Part shown: positions 55,249 through 64,000 of the stretch, one piece after another
How the letters are laid out: every line of letters begins with the position of its first letter
How positions within the stretch are numbered: the first letter of the stretch is position 1
Assembly: GCA_028456385.1 (NCBI GenBank)
Contig: JALNQF010000010.1
Span: 186,001-250,000 of the forward strand
Direction of reading: 5' to 3'
Origin: Ophiosphaerella korrae
Taxonomy: Eukaryota; Ascomycota; Dothideomycetes; Pleosporales; Phaeosphaeriaceae
DNA: 64,000 nt
Notes under the pieces: generated by a model
What the model was told of the DNA's origin: nothing
Seen by the model: the letters and a program-made list of their open reading frames with translations, nothing else
The model's database searches: none
Translations under genes and position numbers: made by a program

Positions 55249-56372
55249 GTGTACGATTTAAGCAGTGAGCGGACCTCGGAAGTTCAGGTAGGGTTCGCTG
55301 CGAAGCACATGGCTTCGCTAATTACTGAGTCAGCTACAGGCAGGCTCATTGGACGTCGCCTTAGTTCGAAGAATGTGGCTGTGATCGAGCGGTCGAGATC
55401 ACTTGGTGCGACGCACAGCTCAGCGGGGAAGGGCACAGCAACAAGGAGAGACGAAGCCAGGTAGATAATTAGCGAGAATTTACCTAGAATAGTGTATCCG
55501 CTTTCCACAAATTTTGAAGGTGTTGCTAATTGTGCCCAGGTGCTCCCACTAGTTCCAGCACATCAAAGCACCAGGAACGGTGACCTAAGACGGCTATTGC
55601 CACCACAACATATAAATAAGGTACAACGATGAAGGAGTACAACAGCGAGCACAGGATAGTAGAAGTAAAATAAAAGTCAGAATTCATTATTATTTTTTCC
55701 TAGGTACACCTTTGCCTCTGCATAAACAGTGCCAGCTACAAGAATTCTTAACTACCTACCTCGCTCCGCACAGGCTTTGTAAATAAACGCCTTAACTGAC
55801 GTACATCCCTACGTAGCGGACAGCCCGCCGTAGCGCAACATCAGTAATACTTTCTGACTAAACAACGCCAACAACGTTTCAAACCTATAGATGATCTCGC
55901 AATAGGACCCCTAGCTCTCCAGCTCTACCCTTGCTTCAGCTTTCTTGATTAAACATCTTTGCTTACTGCATATCACCACAATGCAGTACAAACACGCGGA
56001 ACACTGCTCTCTCGGACTGCCTCGGACTGAATCAAAGCTTTATAAATTTGTACAAAGCTCTTGCCGTACTATGGACCACTGACTAGAGAGTCTATACCGA
56101 GTATAAGGTCATATGTAAGCAGCTGTCTGTGACTTTATCAAGTAGGGTTGCTAAGCGAGAACCTACACCAAGCGGCTAGCCCTGCCAACTTACCACCCCA
56201 GTCAGACATGGGCTAGGTGCGGTTTCAGCGCCAATACCATTTGAACAAAAAGCAAGCAACCTGCAAGCCCACGCTGATACACTTGGATTTCTAGGGCTAT
56301 GCATGCGATTATGTGTAAAATAAAGGAGTACAAAATTGTAATAAGCTAGCTAAATCTATATCACAACTTATA
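55249..56372. other. Intergenic before the NLR 3' end
   Basis: 1.1 kb with no supported gene. A short open plus-strand frame (55228-55464) has no resemblance to anything. Confidence 0.4.
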
Positions 56373-59300
56373 CTACTTGGACAAAGACGTCTCTTTGGTT
56401 CTCGATTTTGAGATTTTGATGCCAATTTTCGCTAACCCACGTGACAACTTCGACACCTTCCTTGCATGTATACTTGCGCTGCCATCTGGTATCACGGGAG
56501 CAGGGATATTTACGCGCTGTTCTTTTGTCGCATATGATGTGGCTTCAGCATAGTGTTGGCGACACGCTCGTGTAGTTGGGTGATCATTCCCGAGGACGGC
56601 ATAGTACCCAGCGCATGCGCTTTCGTACAGAGCAAGAGACTCATTGTAGCAACGCTGCTTTGCGAGGAGATGGGCCAGGCAGTATATGCTCGTCAGCGTG
56701 TCGGGATGCTCAGGCCCAAGCACCTTCTTACACAGCGTCAGCTCTTGCCTATGCATCACCTCCGCCTCTTGATACTTCCCCTGGTTGTCCAGCACTAAAG
56801 CCAAGTTGCCCATACTCGCCAGCGTGTTGGGATGCTCAGGCCCAAGCACCTTCTCCCTCCGCGCCAGTGTCTGTCTGCTCATTATCTCAGCCTCTTGATA
56901 CTTCTCCTGACTGTCTAGCGCTGAAGCTAAGTTGTTCATGCTCGTCAGCGTGTCGGGATGCTCAGGCCCAAGCACCTTCTCCCTTCGCGCCAGTGTCTGT
57001 CTGCTCATTGTCTCCGCCTCTTGATACTTCCCCTGACTGTCTAGCACTGAAGCTAAGTTGTTCATGCTCGTCAGCGTGTCGGGATGCTCAGGCCCAAGCA
57101 CCTTCTCCTTCCGCGCCAGTGTCTGTCTGTTCATCGTCTCAGCCTCTTGATACTTCCCCTGGCTGTTCAACACTGAAGCTAAGTTGTTCATGCTCATCAG
57201 CGTGTCGGGATGCTCAGGCCCAAGCACCTTCTCCCTCCGCGCCAGTGTATGCCTGCTCATCGCCTCAGCCTCTTGATACTTACTTGCAAGCATCTTTGCT
57301 AAAGCAACCATCTCCATACTATTCGCCGTGTATATATGCTCTTCACCAAGTACTTCCTGCCGAACCTCCATCGAAACCATTGACATATGCTCTGCTTCGT
57401 CTGCTCTTCCTTGTTCCAACGCGTACCATGCCGCCTTATATAATAGTGAAGCCCACCTTTTAAGCGAATCTTCGTCTACTGGCCGATGTACTATTGCCAC
57501 TCGTGCGTGCGGGAACAGCGCCTGACACTTCTCCCAATTCTCGTATTTTCCTATAGGCAGTTCGGCGCAGAGGTTAGAGATGAACTGCCCCCTCCACCTG
57601 TCGAGTTGACCCTGGTTTTCTAACCATGTGCGCGTAGCCAGCTGTATCAGGCTGTGCATCTCAAATGTCCTCTCGTCCTTAGTAGCTGTGATGAAGGAGT
57701 AGTCGCGTAGCGTGACAATATCGTCCTCGAAGTCATTATTATCCGCTGTACTACTTGGGCTAAGAAGTAAAGCTTCCTGAATTCCCTGCCGATCGAAGAA
57801 GCTCATCAGCGACAATAGGTCTGCCGATGACCTTCGGGTGCTGCGGATGTGGTCGAACGATATCTGCCACGTTATAAGGACAGAGTTGCTGGCTGTCTCG
57901 TCGCGGCGAAGATGGCCGGCCTCTTGGTTCAGCAAGCTCGTCTTCCTACCGTCGCTCTGGCGATACTCCTCGAGGTACTGCCGCACCGAGCATCGCGGTG
58001 CTCGCTCGCGAATGTATGCCGCCGCCTGCACCAGAGCGAGCGGCATGCGGTCCAGCGCAGCCGCTAGCTCAGCGATGTCGTCGTTCCTGCCAACCTTGTC
58101 TCCCAGCTTCTTGTAAAGCAGAGCGTGTGCAGCTGCATCGTGCATAGGCTCGATTGAAATCATATCGCTGTCTTCCACGATCTGCATCGCCGCGCGCCTT
58201 GTCCGGCTAGTAACAAGGACTGAGCCGTGCCTGCTCGGAGGCAGATACCTTGATAAGTGCCGCTGAAGGCCGCTGCTGCTACCGGTTCCGCCGTTGGCTA
58301 TCGAACTCTGACTGCTGCTTAGTGGCGGAGAGAGTACGCCAGTATCGTCGGCATTGTCTAGCACCAACAGCCATGGTCCATTCTTTTCACTACGGAGCCA
58401 ATCGTGAACGAGCTGGAACACATCCGCTTGGGGATTCTTGCGACCATGGATCTGGACTTGCTCAGCGATCTCTCGGAAGCTCTGCTCAAGTCGCGCGGTA
58501 TTGCTGGCGTGCGCCCAGAATATCCAAGTTCTCGGCGCGCGGTCGGCGGTGCGATAACAGTGCTCGATAGCGAGCTGCGATTTGCTATCCCCCGTTAGAC
58601 ATAAGATTCAGCTACCGACCACTACAGCACTTACCCCACACCTCCAAGACCAACCAGCGCGACCCGAGACGCTGGTGTTGAGCATTTCTCCTGCAACTCG
58701 TCGAGCAGCGTACCGCGGTCAATAAAGTGAGGGTCGCGGCGAAAGGGGATCGCACAAGAAGGTTGCATTATTTCTGGTCTTGCTATGGGAGGAAGACAAC
58801 GTCAGCTACAGCTTTGCGAAGTTATCTATGCCAACTTACCTGCATTGTGGAAGATGTTGGTATGCTGCTCTATTCCCTGCCCTTCTTGCCGCTTCTGAAT
58901 TTCCTCTCTTAGTCGCTTCGTTGCATATGCTTCTCCTTCTCCATATATAAGTGGTAAGAATACTCCGAAGATTCCTAGCAAACAATAGATCTTGTCTTCC
59001 TTTACTGTTGTTGCGCGTAAGGCCGCCCAGCTCATTCGCTCCTCAACGCTAAAATCCGCAAGACCTTGTCCTCTTAAAGCGGTAATAGGTATCTTAGTAA
59101 TCTCATGTATTTCCTGTTCTAGGGTTATCTTGTTACCCAACCGCCTACCCTCCTTCGAGAAGAACTCAACACTAGCCGGTGCTATAAGTTCTTGCAATGT
59201 CCAGCCTCGCGTGAACCATCGGTTGCGTCGGAAGGCATCTTTCCATGTTACCTGAAAAGCTATAGCATCGGGAACCTGCTCTGGCACAGAGACATCTGAC

Positions 59301-59623
59301 AGGTATACATAACACTTAGTTGCACGCTGATACCACTTGAACATAGAGTTGATCGCCGTACTCAGCTCGTCGCTAGTAGATCTGTCGATGCAGCAGGTAT
59401 CAACCCAGAAGTACTGTAGTCCGTCTGCCGCTGCTCGTTCGCTACAGAAGCAAATCTTCTTGAACCCTGTCTTGTCCGTTCCCGCATAGGCAATCAACTC
59501 GTGGTATGTAACTTCCTGACCTTCTGTCCAGGTATGCGAGAGGATGGCGTACGGCGGCGGCCGATCATCGTCGAAGGAGGTCAGCTCAAAGTTGCCGCCT
59601 GGCAGGCGCTGTAGGAGGCGCAT
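56373..59623 (-). CDS. HET - NB-ARC - TPR NLR-type protein
   Basis: Three exons on the minus strand, 59623-58840, 58782-58635 and 58584-56373, with introns of 57 and 50 nt, giving 1047 aa. An N-terminal HET domain has YAILSHTWTEGQEVTYHEL, GLQYFWVDTCCID, WFTRGWTLQELIAP and KIYCLLGIFGV. Next is a nucleotide-binding module: Walker A GLGGVGKS (306-313, created across the second intron), Walker B LLVLDN (383-388), VLVTSRTR and ALDRMPLALVQAAAYI (GLPL-like). The C-terminal part has five 42-residue TPR units (746-955), then a degenerate one. HET proteins trigger cell death on recognising non-self after hyphal fusion. NLRs with repeat sensors act as the receptors, so this is a candidate incompatibility or immune receptor. 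All exons stay in frame with canonical splice sites. Confidence 0.9.
56652..57281 (-). repeat. Five near-identical 126-bp TPR-coding units
   Basis: Unit starts on the minus strand at 57281, 57155, 57029, 56903 and 56777. Each encodes KYQEAE-x-M-x-RQTLAR-x-EKVLGPEHPDTL-x-SMNNLASVL-x-xQG with only a few changes. Units 2-4 are the most alike and unit 5 the most diverged. Confidence 0.95.
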
Positions 59624-60542
59624 CGCAGCCTGTGCATACTCTTCATCCGCCGAGGGTTGTCGGCAGATATCGACTGTGATGCTATGACGGGAAGCGAAGA
59701 GCAGTGCGTACCTGTTCACATAACAAGCAGGCTGAGCGCTTAGGCCTGTGCTTACCAGTGTCCAGCCTGGTGCGCGCAAGACCGCAGCGACGGCCTGCTA
59801 TGTCAGATTACTACGTGACTAGCGAATTTCAGTAGTCCAATGCCTCTCTCTAGAGCAAGGAAATTTGGCATCATGCACAAATGCGATATTGCTGACTTGA
59901 CCTTTAAGCAATTCTGTTGTTGTGTTCGTCTATTTGTGACTATCGGCACGTGCAACCCAATGGGCGAGTCATGTGTAAGATGAGCCATTGAGAAGTTACC
60001 TAGGCCGCTTCCAGCTTTTCTGTGCAGCAAGGATGTCGAGTGCTTGCTTGGCAGACCAGCTCTATCCAGCGACAGATCGCGACCAAACCGCAAAAAGGTT
60101 ATATACAGGAATTCCCTGCTCGGTATACATTCTCTTTACTCTGTTTGGCAGCTTGAAAGAGTCTTGGACAAATCTGCGGTGCGTTGGACATATTCTGAGA
60201 CAGCCCAAGGTAGATGTGAGTTGTGCCGTCGTGGCCAATTTTGGTATTATAAAGTAAGCAAGAGGCCATGAAAACGATACTCGATGTAGGTAGAGCTTGA
60301 TAACCAAGAATTCTATTCCGAGTTTATCTACACCCTGTAATGGTCGTTACTGCTGTTACGGCAGAAAGTTCCAACCGGTGTTCCGCTATTATGGCCGGTT
60401 GTCCGTTACGCAGGGATGCACATTAATTCAGTATCTTACTCTATCTAACAAAATATCCTGGGTACTACAGGCTAGAATCAAGATGATTAACGATATATGC
60501 GAGAAAACAATGAAGCTGCTCGTTTAGGAAGAGAAAATAGAT
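59624..60542. other. NLR upstream region
   Basis: Promoter of the NLR gene and flank of the ankyrin-like relic. No gene seen. Confidence 0.45.
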
Positions 60543-60800
60543 ATGTCAATTGCCGAATATTCTGGTCAAACATGTCTCTACGTCGTCGCTGAGATAGAAG
60601 ACGAAGAAATTATGAGCTATCTTTTGTATCACGCTGACATGGACATGATTCGTAGGAGGGATAACAATAGCAATACGGCCTGTGACATCGCGACCGGCAC
60701 TGCTGTAACGAAGATTAATCGTTATCGCTTGAATATTGTCTGTGCTATTTTGAAGCGGGAAGGAGCAGTCGAACCATATATAGTGCACAAGAATCTTTGA
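60543..60800 (+). pseudogene. Ankyrin-repeat-like fragment
   Basis: An 85-codon frame with GQTCLYVVAEIEDEEIMSYLLYHADMDM...NNSNTACDIAT. This follows the ankyrin pattern 'G.T.L..A.......iv..LL..gAd.......g.ta.diA'. About 1.05 kb further right lies a CorA-like transmembrane end in the same orientation. Fungal proteins with ankyrin repeats followed by a CorA-like tail exist, so both may descend from one gene. Confidence 0.45.
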
Positions 60801-61856
60801 GGTCATCGTATCGAATGCAAGCCGCTGAATGACGTAAGTTTGGTACCTACCGAAACTTTTCGCCAATTGGCTAGCAATACAGAGGACTAAACTCCTGGTA
60901 AGGCTTTCTCGGCCGGCCGTGCTTCTCCTTCAGTCTTAATATTGCCGGCCTTGTTAACGGAAAGGGAATCACCTCGCGAGTTGATTGACAAATAGTTTAA
61001 AGACGGACTTCTGATTGATTATACGTACGGCAATGGCACTGATAACAGCATTTTATTGATAACATATTGGGAGCCGGCCTGTCGACCTGACATTAGAAAT
61101 GAAATCATCTCGCTTGTAGTAAGTTTTATACGATATCGCACTGCAACCAAGAGTGACTGCTCTAGGCGCCGTTCTTCCACCTTCAAACGGCCAATGATAT
61201 CTAGTATTGGAGAGATAAGACGCAGAGGATGAGGTCGTTCGAGGAGCGTACGAGAAACTGGCTATTCTGTGTTAGTGACAGACCCAAAGTATACGGTATA
61301 TGCATACTGCTTATACTGGATGTAAGTTATTCAAGGCGGCAAAGTGGTTGTCTACAGCTAGAGAGAGGCTAATGTTAATATCTCTTCTTCAAATTAATGT
61401 TGCTAGGAGCTGTATGCCGGCCAGGCTGATCAGACTCACTAATTATACTGCACATTTTCAGTAAGGCTACTCTCCGGTACTATCTTAGAAGATAATAAGT
61501 GAGATGAATAAAGACTAAGTGCTCTCTAAGACCGATAGTTTAAAATAAATATCTCTTGAACTTATTACTCTCAGTCAACTGTGGCTCTGGAAACTTGCTG
61601 ATTACTTTATTATTACCCCGAGCGAAGACCACCTCTAGCTAGACCGCACCGTGATCTACTTTATTACGGCTATAGAGGTGACAGAATAGGGGAAGGTCAC
61701 AATTCCGACGGTTTTCGGCGTATTGGGATCATCATTGCACACTTTCTCAATTTTCTCGATGATCTATCCAAGAGTTGTACGCACTTGAATGATACCCGGT
61801 CGGCCGATGCCTACAAAATACTAATTCTAGACACCTTTTAGAAACCCATCACGTTA
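60801..61856. other. AT-rich, no gene seen
   Basis: Degraded-looking sequence between the ankyrin-like and CorA-like pieces. Multiple stops in all frames. Confidence 0.4.
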
Positions 61857-62641
61857 GTGTCTGAGGAAGCGAACTGGTACTTGAAAGACATCACAATAGA
61901 AAATATCAACAGCGAGCTCGAAAAAGACTTTGCGATGATCGCTTGGCCAGATTTCTGGCCATACAGGCCCGATGGGCGAATGGTTGTTCCGAGACATCCA
62001 GAAGACCAACCGCCACCTGAGGAAGAGAACGAAGAATGGCGCATTATCGCACAAATGCCGACAGGGATCTCCGGGTACTGCAAACGCATCGAAGCACTCG
62101 ACGAAGACGCAGCCCGCGTTGAACAAGCCATCGGCGTAAAGCTCGACCTCATGGCGAAGCACGCAACTATCCGTGAAAGCCGTGCAAGCACCATCATGGG
62201 CGCCGGGGTCTTCGGTTTCACCCTCATCACCATCACCTTCACGCCCCTTTCGTTCATTGCGAGCTTGTTTGCTCTGCCGATCGATCGCTTCCAGGAGAAG
62301 CAGGTTACGGGAGATTCACGAACGAGACTGGCATGTACACGACCAACTACATTGGCAAGTTTATTGGTGAGTGCCAATTGGCGGATGACATGGAATGTCT
62401 TGACTGACCTTAAGCAGCTACGGGGGAGATTGTCTCCGTTAGCGTTACACTTTTTGCCTGTGGCTCGCGGTGCGATTTGGCATGGGCGTGCACGCTCTGG
62501 ACTTCATTCAAGGATGTGGGTGACTGCTTCATTGGGCTGAAAGATGATTGGAAAGAATTGGGTTCGCATCAGGATCAGCCAGAGGCACAGAGACGTTCTA
62601 ATCGCCCAGTAGAAGGAGCTCAACATTTCGAGTCGGCATGA
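61857..62641 (+). pseudogene. CorA-like Mg2+-transporter-type C-terminal region, frameshifted
   Basis: The first frame (61857 onward, after a possible CACGTTAG acceptor) reads WPDFWPYRPDGRMVVPRHPED, EWRIIAQMPTGISGYCKRIEALDED, then RASTIMGAGVFGFTLITITFTPLSFIASLFALPIDRF, which carries the first of the two membrane helices of fungal CorA-like proteins. Near 62310 the similarity shifts frame (RFTNETGMYTTNYIGKFI). A 53-nt GTGAGT-GCAG intron then joins ATGEIVSVSVTLFACGS (second helix) and a soluble tail ending at TGA 62639-62641. One indel and a missing N-terminus argue for a pseudogene or sequencing indel. Transport of magnesium is not implied for this family branch. Confidence 0.6.
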
Positions 62642-63095
62642 AAGGGGGGCCGGATCTGAAGAAACAGCAGTCCTTTCCTGTGCTACTATTTTCAGAAGAC
62701 AACTCGTTTGACACTTCGGTGTGAGTACATTACATGGTGACATTGGAACGAATGTTCATTTTTCTATAAGTTGACTCCGAGTCAAGTTCTCACTCCGATC
62801 TTAAAATGTGAAACTTCTTACCTATTGTCTGTCTAATAAGTCAATGATTATGAAATCAATGCAAGTTTGCAATACAATTCAGCTGGTCACAGAGATGCCA
62901 TAAATAAACATCAGCAAAACACGATAGGGATGCTTGTGCTGGTAATGGATGACATTTTGGTGGCATAGCATGAGCTTTTGGAAGCACTGGCTATGACAAC
63001 GGCCGACTTCTCTATCCATTCGTTTATTCGTGAGGCATAAGAAGCTTTTTCACATACGCAATATACCTGATGTGGCAATTGGGCTGAAGCTCCGA
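62642..63095. other. AT-rich, no gene seen
   Basis: No supported feature. Confidence 0.45.
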
Positions 63096-64000
63096 TCATC
63101 TGAAATCGCACGATCCCCATTCCAGAATCTTACTCAGAGCTTGCACAAATTCTCTAGCGTCCTTTAGAAGCGTGGTCCTCCAGATCCGTAGCACTGTCAT
63201 ATGGAACTCTTCATCAATCTTATAATGGACCCGTATCTCATGTACAGGTACTCCTGTCACCACTGAGAATATTATCTGCCTGGATCCAGATTCGTCAGAA
63301 GCAGCGCAAGGCGCATAACCTTCCACGCTAAGCTGTAAGTCACGAAGCATACTGAGGGCGCAGGCGCTGCTAATGGCAGTCTGGTTCTGGACTCCCACCA
63401 TATTTGACCCGGTAGCTAAGCTTTTCGCTTCTAAGAGGAGAAAAGGGAAATACAGCCCAATCCCAGATTGGTGCGGCTCGCTTAGGACCCGGCTATTGTC
63501 TTGCAAATCCCATAATATCCTGCGTTGTAATCGGTCGAAAGATGTTTGGGCAAGACCAACAGCTATGTCCGGTTTGGGCACAGAAACACGACTGGGATCA
63601 TCGCTCGTGGTATCGCTGGGAGCAATAGAAGGTATACTAAGAATTGGTGTCTATGGGAGTGTGTGAGGAGCAATAAGCGGGACTGGAATCTGAAATTCAG
63701 CTATAGAGGTAGTAGATCCAACAGGATTTGCGAGAGGTTGTTCGGTGCCAAGTATCTCTTGAGTAGATAGTGGGGTCGGCCTCAGTCCAGCTAACCATGC
63801 TACGGCAACGTCAACAGCATCACGAAGCCTGAGACATCATACTTACGGTTTTCGAACGCACTCAGCTTCAACGTTCCTGGCAGCAGCTCGGATATCGGTT
63901 CCACAAGTTCCGTCAATAGATGGCTCTTCCACTGGCCCTCGCCAGCACAGTCCTTGGCCATCTGCTTGGATTTGTAGCAATATTTATTCGCAAGCTCCTC
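63096..64000 (-). CDS. PD-(D/E)XK-like fungal protein, 3' part, one in-frame stop
   Basis: Runs off the right edge. Minus-strand reading: ANKYCYKSKQMAKDC..WKSHLLTELVEPISELLPGTLKLSAFEN, a GTAAGT...CCGTAG intron (about 63846-63800), WLAGLRPTPLSTQEILG..., then VPKPDIAVGLAQTSFD, FPFLLLEAKSLATGSNMVGVQNQTAISSACALSMLRDLQ and a tail ending LEWGSCDFR. PDIAVG plus LLLEAK fits the D...ExK active-site pattern of the PD-(D/E)XK nuclease fold, followed by the usual Q-containing helix. A TAG at 63651-63653 interrupts the frame before PKPD. It may be a nonsense mutation (CAG to TAG) or lie in an unrecognised intron using the CCCATAG acceptor. Function unknown. Confidence 0.6.

Noticed and set aside
37475..56372. 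Intact transposase or reverse transcriptase genes
   Set aside because: The region looks transposon-derived by composition, but I could not identify a readable transposase, RT or integrase motif, so no mobile element is claimed.

Overview
The window comes from a filamentous ascomycete, most likely a Dothideomycete of the Pleosporales type (inference). Genes are split by many short introns (about 45-80 nt, GT...CTNAC/CTAAC...AG). Intergenic distances are small, and the gene content is typical of Pezizomycotina: a carotenoid-opsin cluster, Gpi2, an annexin C4-like protein, CENP-O and CENP-T, Rac and a HET-domain NLR. I see no rRNA, tRNA, CRISPR array or plasmid feature.

Left part (1-14.6 kb): after the 3' end of a histidine acid phosphatase comes a complete retinal-making and retinal-using cluster. 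It holds phytoene desaturase (carB, +), a carotenoid oxygenase that should cut beta-carotene to retinal (carX, -), a bifunctional lycopene cyclase/phytoene synthase (carRA, +) and a proton-pump-type opsin (carO, -). carX and carRA share a ~600 bp divergent promoter. Together CarRA and CarB make beta-carotene, CarX makes retinal, and CarO binds it on a conserved lysine. Between carB and carO sit a kinase-like gene whose catalytic motifs look eroded and a poorly resolved hypothetical gene.

Centre (15-37.5 kb): a dense, GC-rich housekeeping block with gpi2, an F-box-like hypothetical, an annexin C4-like gene, CENP-O/Mcm21, an acetyl-CoA transporter, a 2-Cys peroxiredoxin, a two-Myb telobox-type DNA-binding protein, a Vma22-like V-ATPase assembly factor, SURF1/Shy1, CENP-T, Cms1, Rac GTPase, a UBX protein and a PDCD5 homologue. 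Many are arranged as tight divergent or convergent pairs.

Right part (37.5-64 kb): the character changes abruptly to AT-richer, gene-poor sequence. It contains broken genes: a BCS1-like AAA ATPase, two ferritin-like copies in opposite orientation, a DUF7770-like gene and an ankyrin/CorA-like gene. Several carry stops that C-to-T/G-to-A transitions could explain, which is compatible with old repeat-induced point mutation (RIP). Standing out intact is a three-exon NLR-type gene encoding HET - NB-ARC - TPR, with five near-identical 42-residue TPR units. Two further family genes, one possibly and one more clearly PD-(D/E)XK-like, also lie here. This looks like an accessory, self/non-self-recognition and transposon-graveyard compartment joined to a conserved core block. 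Exon boundaries were derived by hand from frame and splice consensus and have no transcript support.
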